DNA from: DATDFB01 sp035276475
Lineage (GTDB): Bacteria > Acidobacteriota > Thermoanaerobaculia > Gp7-AA8
NCBI GenBank assembly: GCA_035276475.1
Contig: DATELQ010000062.1
Location: 54,027 to 118,026, forward strand
Direction of reading: 5' to 3'
Length of the DNA stretch: 64,000 bases
The notes under the pieces were generated by a model, which saw only the letters and a program-made list of their open reading frames with translations, was not told the DNA's origin and did not search any database. The translations under genes and the position numbers were made by a program. This document shows positions 43,874 to 53,700 of the stretch, one piece after another; the stretch's first letter is position 1; every line of letters starts with the position of its first letter.

Positions 43874-44242
43874 TCACGTGTGCGTGATCATCAGCGTGTA
43901 GCCGTCGGGATCGACGACGCGGAACTCGCCGCGCGGCGCATAGAACTCGGTGCGGATCTCGCTGACGTCAACGCCGGCGGCGGCGAGCTCCGCATGCTTC
44001 GCCGCGACGTCGTCGACATAGAGATAAAAGAGGATGCCCTGCTTCGCGGCGTCGACCGCGTGGTCTGCTTTGCCGACCATCATCGACGCGCCGTCGCCGC
44101 TCTGCAGCCACGCCCACGTCGGCTCCTCCGCGCCCTTCGCAGCGAACGTGTTGCCGAGCTCGAAGCCGAGCTTCGCATAGAACTCGATCGACGCCGGCAC
44201 GCTCGTCACGAAGACGAGCGGCGTCAGGGAGCGGATGTTCAT
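43874..44242 (-). CDS. VOC-superfamily (glyoxalase/bleomycin-resistance-like) protein
   Basis: 122 residues: NIRSLTPLVFVTSVPASIEF, YAKLGFELGNTF, TWAWLQSGDGASMMVGKAD, FYLYVDDVAAKHAELAAAGV and a closing GEFRVVDPDGYTLMITHT with the family's E-x-x-x-x-DPDGY end. A metal-binding VOC fold of unknown substrate; toxin- or antibiotic-binding and dioxygenase roles exist in the family. It is third in an FRG-domain / propeller / VOC operon joined by ATGA overlaps. Confidence 0.8.
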   Translation of the reverse strand: MNIRSLTPLVFVTSVPASIEFYAKLGFELGNTFAAKGAEEPTWAWLQSGDGASMMVGKADHAVDAAKQGILFYLYVDDVAAKHAELAAAGVDVSEIRTEFYAPRGEFRVVDPDGYTLMITHT

Positions 44243-45153
44243 GGCGCCCAGGCCATGCCGTCCGGCACGTTGCCCGTCGCCACTTCGCCCGTGACCTTCA
44301 GCGTGTCGAGGTCGATGGCCACGACCTTCCCCTCGTCGGCGCAGGCGACGAAGGCGCGCTTCCCGTCCGGCACGATCACGATTCCGGACGGCCCGCGCGG
44401 CGTGGCCACGCGCCCGATCAACTCGCGCTTCGCCGCGTCGTAGACCAGCACTTCGTTCGCCGGCGGATCGGAGACGAGGACGCGCTTGCCGTCGATCGTG
44501 AACTTCACACGGTTGATCGACTTCGTCGTCGTTGGGATCGTCTGCGTGACGGTGTCGGTCGTTGTGTCGATGACGGCGATGCCGCCGTTCGGTGCGCGGC
44601 TCGCCGCCCACAGCTCGTTGCCAAAGCGGTCGATCCCCTCGGGGCCTTTGACTGCGGGAATCTGTTTGAGCCGCACGGCGCGCGGTGCGTTGCCGAGGTC
44701 GATGGCGGTGACAGAGTCGGAGCCGATGTTCGCGGTGTAGACCTTCTTCTCGTCGGCCGTCGTCACCACCATGTGCGAGACCTCGGCGCCGGTGCCGTAG
44801 ATCGCGTCGAGCGCGTCGTTGACGATCGTGCCGACGACGCGGCTCCCCTCGGCTGTGAACCAGACGCGCGGGCCGGCGGCGAAGAGGCCATGCGGCCGCA
44901 GCACCGGAAGCTTCAGGCGCTTGCGCTCGGAGTGCGACACGACGTCGACGATCGAGAGTGTCGAGCCGGGTTCCGGCCCGGTGCCGTAATTCGCGACGAC
45001 GGCGGTCTTCCCGTCGCCCGTCACCGCGACTTCGTGCGGCCCGTTGCCGGTCGGGATCTTCGCCACGACCGCCATCTTCGCCGGATCGACGAAGGCGAGC
45101 GTGGCGTCGGCTTTGTTGAGAACGAGGAGAGTGGCGAGCAGGACTGCGTTCAT
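44239..45153 (-). CDS. YVTN-type beta-propeller protein, possibly secreted
   Basis: 304 residues with repeats of the YVTN/surface-propeller kind: MAVVAKIPTGNGPHEVAVTG, DGKTAVVANYGTG, KKVYTANIGSDSVTAIDLGN, GIAVIDTTTDTVTQTIPTTT, KRVLVSDPPANEVLVYDAAK and KRAFVACADEGKVVAIDLDT. About seven blades can be counted. The N-terminus is only weakly hydrophobic (NAVLLATLLVL) and may be a short signal. The ATG at 45153 overlaps the FRG gene stop. Binding scaffold; no catalytic residues apparent. Confidence 0.75.
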   Translation of the reverse strand: MNAVLLATLLVLNKADATLAFVDPAKMAVVAKIPTGNGPHEVAVTGDGKTAVVANYGTGPEPGSTLSIVDVVSHSERKRLKLPVLRPHGLFAAGPRVWFTAEGSRVVGTIVNDALDAIYGTGAEVSHMVVTTADEKKVYTANIGSDSVTAIDLGNAPRAVRLKQIPAVKGPEGIDRFGNELWAASRAPNGGIAVIDTTTDTVTQTIPTTTKSINRVKFTIDGKRVLVSDPPANEVLVYDAAKRELIGRVATPRGPSGIVIVPDGKRAFVACADEGKVVAIDLDTLKVTGEVATGNVPDGMAWAP

Positions 45154-45926
45154 TTTCGTGTGGTGAAGTATCGCTTCAACCACTGCGACAGTCCATCGAG
45201 GCCGGGAAAGAGGACGCGCTCGGTGATGTTGGCCTGATCGAGCTTGTCGCGCACTTCCCACTTGAGCGACGCCGGGATGATGACGCGGCGGTACGTGGCC
45301 TCGTGGCGGTGCAGCAGCTCCTCGAGCTGCAGCGTGGCGCTCGACGGCAAGGAGAAGAGCGCGAATTGATTGACGATGCGCTCGTCGAGCGACGGCGGCT
45401 CGAAGAAGACGACGAAGTCCTGTGTGGTGAGCGCGTCGAAGCCTTCGAGCGTCGTGGCGGCGGAGCTCAGCATCTCGGTCGTGAAGATGTTCTGCTCGTC
45501 GCCGAGGATCTTGCGGAGCGGCGCGGGGAGCGAGGCGTTCGTCTTCTGGAAGTCGACCATCCAGATCGCGCCGTCGACGTCGAAGTGCCGGAAGTCGTGC
45601 GTGGCGAAGTGCATGGCCACGAGCGGCGAGTACGTCCAGTCGAGGAGCCGCGTCGGCAGCCCGTGGTGCTTGGCCAGCGAGAGCCAGTTCCAGACCGAGT
45701 CGCCATGCACGGCGTGGCGCATCGCGTATTTGCGGAACGAGGTGAGGAGGTGCTTCTCGTGCGACTCGAAGCCGCCGGTCTGGAGGCTCGTGTCGAGGCC
45801 GTGCGTGACCGACGGCGCGCCGCGATAGACGAAGCGCGCGCGGTGCCGCTGGAGGGACGGCTGAAACGTGCCGCCGAAGAGAATCTCCTGTAGCTCGATC
45901 CAGCTGTTGACGCGGTGGTCGTTCAT
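45150..45926 (-). CDS. FRG-domain protein
   Basis: 258 residues from ATG at 45926 (MNDHRVNSWIELQEILFGG). The FRG signature is visible: RARFVYRGAPSVTHGLDTSL near the N-terminus and HGLPTRLLDWTYSPLVAMHF. FRG domains occur in proteins of unknown biochemistry and in several phage-defence and toxin contexts. It is first in an operon with the propeller and VOC genes and divergent from the amidohydrolase gene by 16 bases. Confidence 0.82.
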   Translation of the reverse strand: MNDHRVNSWIELQEILFGGTFQPSLQRHRARFVYRGAPSVTHGLDTSLQTGGFESHEKHLLTSFRKYAMRHAVHGDSVWNWLSLAKHHGLPTRLLDWTYSPLVAMHFATHDFRHFDVDGAIWMVDFQKTNASLPAPLRKILGDEQNIFTTEMLSSAATTLEGFDALTTQDFVVFFEPPSLDERIVNQFALFSLPSSATLQLEELLHRHEATYRRVIIPASLKWEVRDKLDQANITERVLFPGLDGLSQWLKRYFTTRK

Positions 45927-45942
45927 CGGCGAAGGTTCCGCA

Positions 45943-47520
45943 ATGCGTAAGTCGTTCCTCTTTCTACTACTGATTGCCACCGCCGCGATGGCCGAAAACC
46001 CGGCCTACGCCCCCGACCGCCGCCCCGGCGAAGGGGAGGGGCCGTTCCCGCGGCTCATCATCCGCGGCGTCACCGTCATCGACGGCACCGGCGCGCCGCC
46101 CATCGGGCCGGCCGACGTCGTCATCGAAGGGAACCGCATCCGCGAAGTGCGCGTCGTCGGCGCGCCGCTCGTGCCGATCAAACCGGAAGGGCGCCCGAAG
46201 GACGCGACGAAGGAGATCAACGGCACAGGCATGTACGTGCTGCCGGGCTTCATCGACATGCACGGCCACACCGGCGGGCGCGAGCAGGGGACGACCGCGG
46301 AGTACGTCTACAAACTCTGGATGGGGCACGGCATCACCACCGTGCGCGAGCCGGGCTGCGGCAACGGCGCCGACTGGTGCCTGCACGAGCGCGACCGCAG
46401 CGCGCGCAATGAGATCGTGGCGCCGCGCATCGTGCCCTACATCTTCACGATCCGCGGCATGTGGGACGGCGGGCCGATCGACACGCCGGAGCAGGCGCGC
46501 AAGTTCGTGCAGTGGGCGGCGAAGAAGGGCTTCGACGGGCTGAAAGTCTTCGGCGCCGGCGATCCGATTTTCCAACCCGAAATCCTCGCGGCGCTGCTCG
46601 ACGAAGCAGGGAAACAGCACATCGGTTCGACGACGCACCTCGCCCAGATGGGCGTCGCCGAGTCAAACATCCTCTCCGCCGCCCGCCTCGGTCTTCGCGG
46701 CATGGAGCACTGGTACGGCCTCCCCGAGTCGCTCTTCACCGACCGGACGATTCAGGACTACCCGCCGTCGTACAACTACGGCAACGAGCAGGACCGCTTC
46801 GGCTACGCCGGGCGCCTCTGGAAGCAGGCCGCGCCGCCGGGGAGCGAGAAGTGGAACGCGGTGATCGACGAGCTGGTGAAGCTCAAGTTCAACATCGATC
46901 CGACGCTGACGATCTACGAGGCCAACCGCGACCTGATGCGGGCCATGCGCGCGGAGTGGCACGACAGGTACACGCTGCCGTCGCTCTGGCGCTTCTACCA
47001 GCCGAGCCGCACCGCGCACGGCGCCTACTGGTACCACTGGACGACGCAGGACGAGATCGAGTGGCGAAACAATTACCGGCTCTGGATGCAGTTTCTGAAC
47101 GCGTTCAAAAATCATGGTGGGCGGGTGACGACCGGCTCCGACTCGGGGTTCATCTACAAGTTGTACGGCTTCGACTACATTCGCGAGTTCGAGCTCCTGC
47201 AGGAGGCCGGCTTCCATCCGCTCGAAGTCGTCCGCTCCGCGACGATGTGGGGCGCCGAGGCGCTGGCGGCGCCGCATGGGACGAAGGCGGAGACGGGCGT
47301 CGTGCGCGCCGGCTACCTCGCCGACCTCGTCGTCGTCGATCAGAACCCGCTCGACGACTTCAAGGTGCTGTACGGCACCGGCGCGATCCGCGTGAACGAC
47401 GCGAACGGCGCGGTGGAGCGGGTGGGCGGGGTGAAGTACACGATCAAGGACGGCATCGTCTACGACGCCAAGCAGCTCCTGCGCGACGTCGAGGTGATGG
47501 TGGCGAAGGCGAAGAAATGA
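45943..47520 (+). CDS. Secreted amidohydrolase-superfamily enzyme
   Basis: 525 residues; GAAGG lies seven bases before the ATG. A signal peptide (RKSFLFLLLIATAAMAE) is followed by the metal-dependent amidohydrolase barrel: YVLPGFIDMHGHTGG with the HxH metal site, STTHLAQMGVAE, LRGMEHWYGLPESL and VTTGSDSGFIYKLYGF with the catalytic Asp. The C-terminal AGYLADLVVVDQNPLDDFKV is the usual return into the small beta sandwich. Substrates of secreted members include imidazolones and dipeptides; not determinable here. The stop overlaps the lipoprotein start. Confidence 0.85.
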   Translation: MRKSFLFLLLIATAAMAENPAYAPDRRPGEGEGPFPRLIIRGVTVIDGTGAPPIGPADVVIEGNRIREVRVVGAPLVPIKPEGRPKDATKEINGTGMYVLPGFIDMHGHTGGREQGTTAEYVYKLWMGHGITTVREPGCGNGADWCLHERDRSARNEIVAPRIVPYIFTIRGMWDGGPIDTPEQARKFVQWAAKKGFDGLKVFGAGDPIFQPEILAALLDEAGKQHIGSTTHLAQMGVAESNILSAARLGLRGMEHWYGLPESLFTDRTIQDYPPSYNYGNEQDRFGYAGRLWKQAAPPGSEKWNAVIDELVKLKFNIDPTLTIYEANRDLMRAMRAEWHDRYTLPSLWRFYQPSRTAHGAYWYHWTTQDEIEWRNNYRLWMQFLNAFKNHGGRVTTGSDSGFIYKLYGFDYIREFELLQEAGFHPLEVVRSATMWGAEALAAPHGTKAETGVVRAGYLADLVVVDQNPLDDFKVLYGTGAIRVNDANGAVERVGGVKYTIKDGIVYDAKQLLRDVEVMVAKAKK

Positions 47521-48122
47521 GGCGGATGGCGATCGTTCTGCTGCTGGTGGCGGCGTGCGCGCGGCATGAGACGAAGACAACGCCGCCGCCGGCGCAGCCG
47601 ACACAAGCGGTTCCAGCGGCGCCAACGGCCGCCGTGCCGAAGCCGCGCGGCGTCTCCACGCCCGCCAAGTGCGCGGGCGACGGCAGCTACGATCAGGCCG
47701 TGGAGTGCTTCCGCATGTCGTCCGGCTTCCGCTTCCGCGTGACGTCGCCGGAGCTCAACGCCAATGGCACGTTGCAGCGGCCGCGCATCGGCGAGGAGAC
47801 GCTGACGATCGGCGAGTGGACCGGCGAGTCGAAGCACGGCGCGATCGTCTGGACGAAGGGCGGCAAGCCGGCCACGCCGACACCCGAGCTCGAGCGCCTC
47901 TACCAGCGCCTGACGATCTACCTCGACCCGCAGAAGAAAGAGGGGACGCCGCAGCTCGTCGATTCCAGCGGCAATGCGAATCATTATCACTTCACCGACG
48001 CGAACAGCGGCGAGGTCTACGACGTCTACGTGGCGAAGGACGACGGGCGCATGACCCGCTTTCGCGCGGGAAAGACGGAGATTAGCCTTCTAGCTCTTCT
48101 CTTCCTTCTTGCCGCTCCTTGA
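47517..48122 (+). CDS. Lipoprotein of unknown function
   Basis: 201 residues. The N-terminus RRMAIVLLLVAACARHE has an LVAAC lipobox, a substrate for the signal peptidase II at 15818. A proline/threonine-rich linker (about 20-45) is followed by a beta-rich domain (ECFRMSSGFRFRVTSPELNA, TLTIGEWTGESKHGAIVWTK, YQRLTIYLDPQKKEG). It overlaps the amidohydrolase stop (ATGA) and may be that enzyme's partner. The last 33 bases overlap the convergent DUF4231 gene. Confidence 0.65.
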   Translation: MRRMAIVLLLVAACARHETKTTPPPAQPTQAVPAAPTAAVPKPRGVSTPAKCAGDGSYDQAVECFRMSSGFRFRVTSPELNANGTLQRPRIGEETLTIGEWTGESKHGAIVWTKGGKPATPTPELERLYQRLTIYLDPQKKEGTPQLVDSSGNANHYHFTDANSGEVYDVYVAKDDGRMTRFRAGKTEISLLALLFLLAAP

Positions 48123-48521
48123 CTGCGTCCAGCGCGAGGTTTCCGACGAGATCAGGCTCTCGACGCGCTGCACGAACAGGGAGAAGGCGTGCTCGCCGTC
48201 GTACGGCTCCGACTTCGTCTCGTAGAGGATTTTCTCGTGCCGCAGCCCTTCACACGTGCTGCGGTACTGCGTCCAGTTTTCCTGAAACTGGTACAGCCCC
48301 ATCAGCCCGGCGATGACGGCGATGAGACCGCCGAGAAGTGCGATTGTGATCTGAATCGTGAGGTGGTTTTGGGAATAGCCGGAAAGGATCGGAATCGACG
48401 CCGCGGCGGCGATCTCGAGGATGCGCAGCCGTTTGAACCCGCGCTGATTCCAAGCGCCTTTACGGTCGTACCACGCGATCTGATCGTCGACGCGCGACGT
48501 CATGTACTCCTCGGGTGTCAT
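48090..48521 (-). CDS. DUF4231 two-helix membrane protein (SLATT-like)
   Basis: 143 residues from the ATG at 48521 (a TTG at 48533 is in frame). MTPEEYMTSRVDDQIAWYDR then two membrane helices (LEIAAAASIPILSGYS and TIQITIALLGGLIAVIAGLM) and the conserved LYQFQENWTQYRSTCEGLRH, KILYETKSEPYD that marks DUF4231. The family resembles SLATT membrane effectors linked to bacterial nucleotide-second-messenger conflict systems, but no such neighbours are seen here. It overlaps the convergent lipoprotein gene; the beta-lactamase-NamZ gene ends nine bases upstream on the same strand. Confidence 0.78.
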   Translation of the reverse strand: MTPEEYMTSRVDDQIAWYDRKGAWNQRGFKRLRILEIAAAASIPILSGYSQNHLTIQITIALLGGLIAVIAGLMGLYQFQENWTQYRSTCEGLRHEKILYETKSEPYDGEHAFSLFVQRVESLISSETSRWTQSRSGKKEEKS

Positions 48522-48529
48522 GGAGGAAA

Positions 48530-50710
48530 TCAATCATACAGGAGAAATTTCGCCCGGCGCTCGCTGAAACCCCGCTCGTCATCCGACCAGTCGAGCTTCA
48601 GCGGCGCGCGGAGCAAGTGGTCGTTGAATTTGAATTCATTCGGATAAAGCTTCTGCAGAGTGAGCGCGATCGCGATGCCCGTCTTCAGCGGCTGGAGGGC
48701 ATTGCGATCGGTGACGGTCAGCCGCACGCCGCCGCACTGCTGATGCGCGAAGTTGCTGGATGATGGCGTGAAGCGCACCGGGTCGAACTGGATCCCAGGC
48801 AATTTGAACGTGTTCAATTCGGCGACGAAGCGCTCCGGATCGACGTACGGCGCGCCGACAACTTCGAACGGCGTCGGCGTTCCTCGACCAACCGACAGCG
48901 AGAACTCCACGATCCCGATCCCCGGATAGAGCGTCGCCTCCGTGAGGCTGCGCATGTTGGGCGAGGTGTTGATCCACGGCAGCCCGGCGTCATCCTGCCA
49001 CTGCGTGCGCTTCCAGCGCAGCAGCGGAATGACCGTCAGATCGACGGCGATGTGCCGCTCCTCGGCGAACATCCTCGCCAGCTCGCCCATCGTCATCCCG
49101 TGGCGGATCGGCACGTCATGCCACCCGATGAAGTCTTCGGCCGCGCCGTGCAGCAGTGGTCCTTCCACGGCCACGCCATTGATCGGATTCACGCGGTCGA
49201 GGACGATGAATTTGACGTGCGCGTCCGCCGCGGCTTCCATCGCCAGACGCATCGTCGCGACGTAGGTGTAGAAGCGCGCGCCGACGTCCTGGATGTCGAA
49301 GACGAGCGCGTCGAGGCCGGCGAGCTGCTCCGGCTTCGGCTTCCGCGACTCGCCGTAGAGGCTATAGACGGGGAGGCCGCGCACGGGGTCGCGCGCGTCG
49401 CCGACCTTGTCGTCAACTGCGCCGAAGAGGCCGTGCTCCGGCGCGAAGATGGCGCGCACGTCGACGCCAGGCGCGCTGCGGAGCAGGTCGATGGTCGGAT
49501 TGCCGCTGCGGTCGATGCCGGTGTGGTTCGTGATCACGCCGATTTTCATCCCGTGCAGCGGCGCGTAGTGCTTGGCGATCAGGTTGTCGATGCCGTTCGC
49601 CACGTCGTCGCCGTGCGTGATCCAGCCGACTTCGCCTCCGGCGCGCGGCGGCAGCATGTCCTTCGGCGTGACGCGCGCGGCCTTCGCGGAAAGCGTGCCG
49701 AGGGCGACTTGCAGCGCCGTCACGACCCCTTTGCCGTTCGGGTGCACGCGATTCGAGAGAAAGATGTAGAAGGTCTTCGACTGCGGATCGATCCAGAGAA
49801 TCGTGCCGGTGAAGCCGGTGTGGCCGTACGAGCCGAGCGGGAAGACGGTGCCGCGCGGGCGGCTGTAGCCGGAGTCGATGTCGAAGCCGCCGGCGCGGCG
49901 CACGAGGACGTTCGGCGGCGACTGCACGTTCGTCATCGCCGTTACCGTCGCTCGCTTGAAGATCGGCGCGCCGCCACGGAGGAGCATCCGCGCGAACTTC
50001 GCCAGGTCGGCGGCGGTGGTGAAGAGTCCCGCGTGCCCCGCCACGCCGCCCATGCGGCGGGCAGTGGGATCGTGGACGGTGCCGCGGAGCATCACGCCGT
50101 CGGCGAATTCGGTTGGGGCGATGCGCGGCGATGGGCGTGGATGAAACCCCGTGTCGCGCATGCGCAGCGGCGCGAAGATCTCCCGCTTCGCGAACACGTC
50201 CAGCGGCTCGCCCGACGCCCGCCGCACCACCTCGCCCAAGAGCTCGTAGTTGATGTCGGAGTAGCGGAAGACATAGCCGGGGCGGTTCACCGGCTCCTCC
50301 TTCACCGCCAGCGCGATCCCCGTCTCGTAGCCCTGCCACGGCTCGCGCAGATCGAGGTCCGGCCGGAGTCCGCTCGTGTGCGTCAGGAGGTGCCGGATCG
50401 TGATGTCGCCGCGCGCCTCGGCGATGTAGCGGTTCAGCGGCGCGTCGAGCTCCACCTTCCCGCGCTCGATCAGCAGCCAGATCGACGGCGCCGTCGCCAC
50501 CACCTTCGTCAGCGACGCCGCGTCGAAGATCGTATCGCGCGTCATCCGCTCCCGGCGCGGCACGAGCGCGCGGTCGCCGTATGCCTTCTCGACCACCTTG
50601 CCGTTGCGCTCGAGGTGATAGACCGCGCCAGGGATGTTGTGCTGCGCGATGGCGTTTTGGATCGTCTGATCGATCTGCTGGACGAGGACGAAGGCGAGCG
50701 CGGTGAGCAT
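48530..50710 (-). CDS. Beta-lactamase/PBP-like domain fused to NamZ (DUF1343, GH171) exo-muramidase
   Basis: 726 residues. Residues 10-350 are a serine beta-lactamase/esterase fold: SxxK in DAASLTKVV (S66, K69), the YxN-like RYSDINYELLGEV and the HTGFTGT loop. Residues about 375-726 are DUF1343/NamZ, which removes terminal MurNAc from peptidoglycan fragments: IGVITNHTGIDRSGNPTIDL, APEHGLFGAVDD, VFDIQDVGARFYTYVATM and PTPFEVVGAPYV. A weak signal (LTALAFVLVQQ) leads. The combination suggests a periplasmic enzyme that processes muropeptides. The start is 17 bases from the divergent NHL gene. Confidence 0.85.
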   Translation of the reverse strand: MLTALAFVLVQQIDQTIQNAIAQHNIPGAVYHLERNGKVVEKAYGDRALVPRRERMTRDTIFDAASLTKVVATAPSIWLLIERGKVELDAPLNRYIAEARGDITIRHLLTHTSGLRPDLDLREPWQGYETGIALAVKEEPVNRPGYVFRYSDINYELLGEVVRRASGEPLDVFAKREIFAPLRMRDTGFHPRPSPRIAPTEFADGVMLRGTVHDPTARRMGGVAGHAGLFTTAADLAKFARMLLRGGAPIFKRATVTAMTNVQSPPNVLVRRAGGFDIDSGYSRPRGTVFPLGSYGHTGFTGTILWIDPQSKTFYIFLSNRVHPNGKGVVTALQVALGTLSAKAARVTPKDMLPPRAGGEVGWITHGDDVANGIDNLIAKHYAPLHGMKIGVITNHTGIDRSGNPTIDLLRSAPGVDVRAIFAPEHGLFGAVDDKVGDARDPVRGLPVYSLYGESRKPKPEQLAGLDALVFDIQDVGARFYTYVATMRLAMEAAADAHVKFIVLDRVNPINGVAVEGPLLHGAAEDFIGWHDVPIRHGMTMGELARMFAEERHIAVDLTVIPLLRWKRTQWQDDAGLPWINTSPNMRSLTEATLYPGIGIVEFSLSVGRGTPTPFEVVGAPYVDPERFVAELNTFKLPGIQFDPVRFTPSSSNFAHQQCGGVRLTVTDRNALQPLKTGIAIALTLQKLYPNEFKFNDHLLRAPLKLDWSDDERGFSERRAKFLLYD

Positions 50711-50727
50711 CGGCGCCGGAGTGTAGA

Positions 50728-53700
50728 ATGCCGCGCATCCGAGCGCCAAAACTCGTCTTCACGCTGTCGATGCTCGCGGCAGCGGCGCTGCACGCACAGT
50801 CGATCTTCACCGTCGCCGGCGGTGGCACGGACGACGGCCGCGCCGCCACGGACGTCGGCCTCTACGGCACGCGCGGCCTGGCCTTCGATCCGGCCGGGAA
50901 CCTCTACGTCGTCGAGCACTTTGCGAACCTCGTCCGCCGCATCGACCGCGCGAACGGCACCATCACCACCATCGCCGGCACGGGCGGCGCGGGCTTCGGC
51001 GGTGACGGCGGCCAAGCCGTGCGCGCCACGCTCAACGGGCCTCGCGGCATCTCCATCGCCGCCGACGGCACGATCTACATCGCCGACCACGAGAACGGCC
51101 GCGTGCGGCGCATCGACGCGGCCACGCACATCATCACGACCGTCGCCGGCCGCGGCACACAGCCGCGCAACGACGGCACAATCGGCGACGGCGGCGCCGC
51201 CACCGACGCCTATCTCAGCGGTCCGTGGGCCGTGCTCGCCGCCGGCACCAACCTTTACATCAGCGAGGACGGCTACGACGGCAATCGCATCCGCCGCGTC
51301 GACCTCACCACCGGCAAGATCGAGACGATTGCCGGTAGCGTCACCGGCGAATCCGGCTCGAGCGGCGACGGCGGTCCGGCGAAAGATGCGAAGCTCTATG
51401 GCCCCGAGGGGAGCATCCTCCGCGACGGCGCCGGCAACCTCTATTTTTCCGACACTAGCAACCACCGCGTCCGCCGCATCGACCCGAACGGCAACATCAG
51501 CACCGTCGCCGGCGGCGCGCCGCCTGACTTCGACTCGCCGCTCGCGCTGGCGTTTGACCTCTCCGGCAACCTGCTCGTCACCACGATCGGCTTCGTCAAG
51601 CGCGTCGACAAGAGCAGCGGCGCCGTCACTAACGTCCTGACGAACACCAACCTCGCCTACGGCATGGTCGTCGACGGCGACGGCAACATCATCCTCACGC
51701 ACGACGACGGCACGGTCGAGAAGCACATCGCCGGAAAAACCGATCCGGTCATCATCGCCGGTGGCGGCTCGTACGTCGGCGACGGACTCCTTGCCACGGC
51801 CGCGGTCCTGCGCAGTCCCGAGGGCATCGCCGTTGCCGCCGACGGCACGCTCTTCATCGCCGACGCCTCCAACGCTCTCGTGCGCCGCGTCGATCCGGCC
51901 ACCGGAATCATCAGCACGTACGCGGGCAACGGCAGCTACTACGATTACGAGTCCGAGGGGAAGCAGGCCGACCGCGTCGCCGTCGGCGCGCCCGTCGACC
52001 TCGCGCTCGACAAGGACGGCAACCTCTACATCGCCGACGCCACGAACGGGCGCGTCAAGAGAGTCGACAGGCAGACGAAGCTCATCACATTCGTCGCCGG
52101 TGCCGACCCGGCCCCGTTCAATCAGATCCGCGGCATCGCCCTCGACAACGCCGGGCACCTCTTCGTCGCCGACGGCGGCGTACATCGCGTCTACAAAGTC
52201 GATCTGGCGACGAAGGAGAGGACGCTCTTCGCCGGCAACGGCACCGAGGGATTCAGCGGCGACGGCGGCAAAGCGGTCGATGCCATGCTCGACTTCCCCG
52301 AGGACGTCGCGGCGGATTCGCTCGGTAACGTCTACATCTCCGACAGCGTCAACTCCGCGATCCGCAAGGTCACGCCGGACGGCAACATCAGCACGATCGC
52401 CGGCCACGTCGACGACGCCGGGCCGAACTTCGGCGACGGCGGCCCGGCCGCGCAGGCGTCGATGTTCCCGGCGCACATCGAGATCGACGCACGCAACGAC
52501 GACCTCTACATCGCCGACGCCTACTCGTCGCGCGTGCGCAAGATCGACGCGAAGACGAAGGTCATCACGACGGTGATCGGCAGTGGCACCGCGTACTTTG
52601 TCGACGCCGACTTCACCGGCGACAACGGTCCGGCCACCGCGGCGAAGCTCAACTTTCCCTACGACCTGAGCGGCGTCGCCATCAGCACGAAGGGCGACGT
52701 CTACGTCGCCGACTCGCGCAGCAACCGCGTGCGCGCGGCGTTCGCATGCACGAGCGTCGCCGCCCCCGCGCTCACCGCGCCGTCCGCAGGTGCGAGCGTC
52801 TCGACGTCGCCGGCGCTCGCGTGGAACCGATCCGCCGGCGCGTTCCGCTACGACGTGCTGCTCGACGCGGTCAATCCGCCGGGTAAGGTCGTCCTCGCCG
52901 ACACGGACGAGACCTCGTTCTCTCCGGCGAATCTGCAGCCGTCGACCACGTACTTCTGGCGCGTGATCGCGAAGGGCGATCCGTTCTGCACGACGGTGGC
53001 GACGGCGCCGTCTGCGGTCGGCTCGTTCACGACGAGCGGCACGTGCGGCGCCGGCGCGTTCGACGTCGTCGCGCCGTCCGAGGGCTCGACGACGTCGACA
53101 ACGATCCACCTGACGTGGCAGCCGTCCTCCGGCGCCTCCACGTACGACGTCTACCTCGGCACGACGAATCCGCCGCCCCTCGCCGCTTCGGGCGTGACGG
53201 CGACGAGCTTCGACACCACTGCCGTCGGCAACATCTTCTGGTTCGTCGTCGCGCACGCCGCGTGCGACCGCACGAAGACCGCCACGACGCCGCTGCACTC
53301 GTTCAACGCCGCGGGGCAGCCGAAATGCACGCCGCCGTCGATCGCGACGACGTCGCCCGCGAACGGCGCGACGGGCGTCGCCACGAACGTCGATCTCTCC
53401 TGGGCCGCGACCGGCACCATCGACGCGATCGATCTCTACTTCGGCACCACGAATCCGCCGCCGCTGCTGCGCGGAGGACTATCGCCGTCGGCGCGGTCGC
53501 AATCCGTCGACGCCCTAACTGCCGGCGCGACGTACTTCTGGCGTGTCGCTGCGAAGTCGTCGTGCGCGCAGGGCGGCGAAGTCAGCTCCGCTGTCGCGTC
53601 GTTCACGACGAAGAGCGACTGCGGCACGCCCGGCGCGACGACGCTGCTCTTCGTCCCGCCGCCCGTTTCCGCCGGCGCCACGTATGCGATCGTCTGGGCG

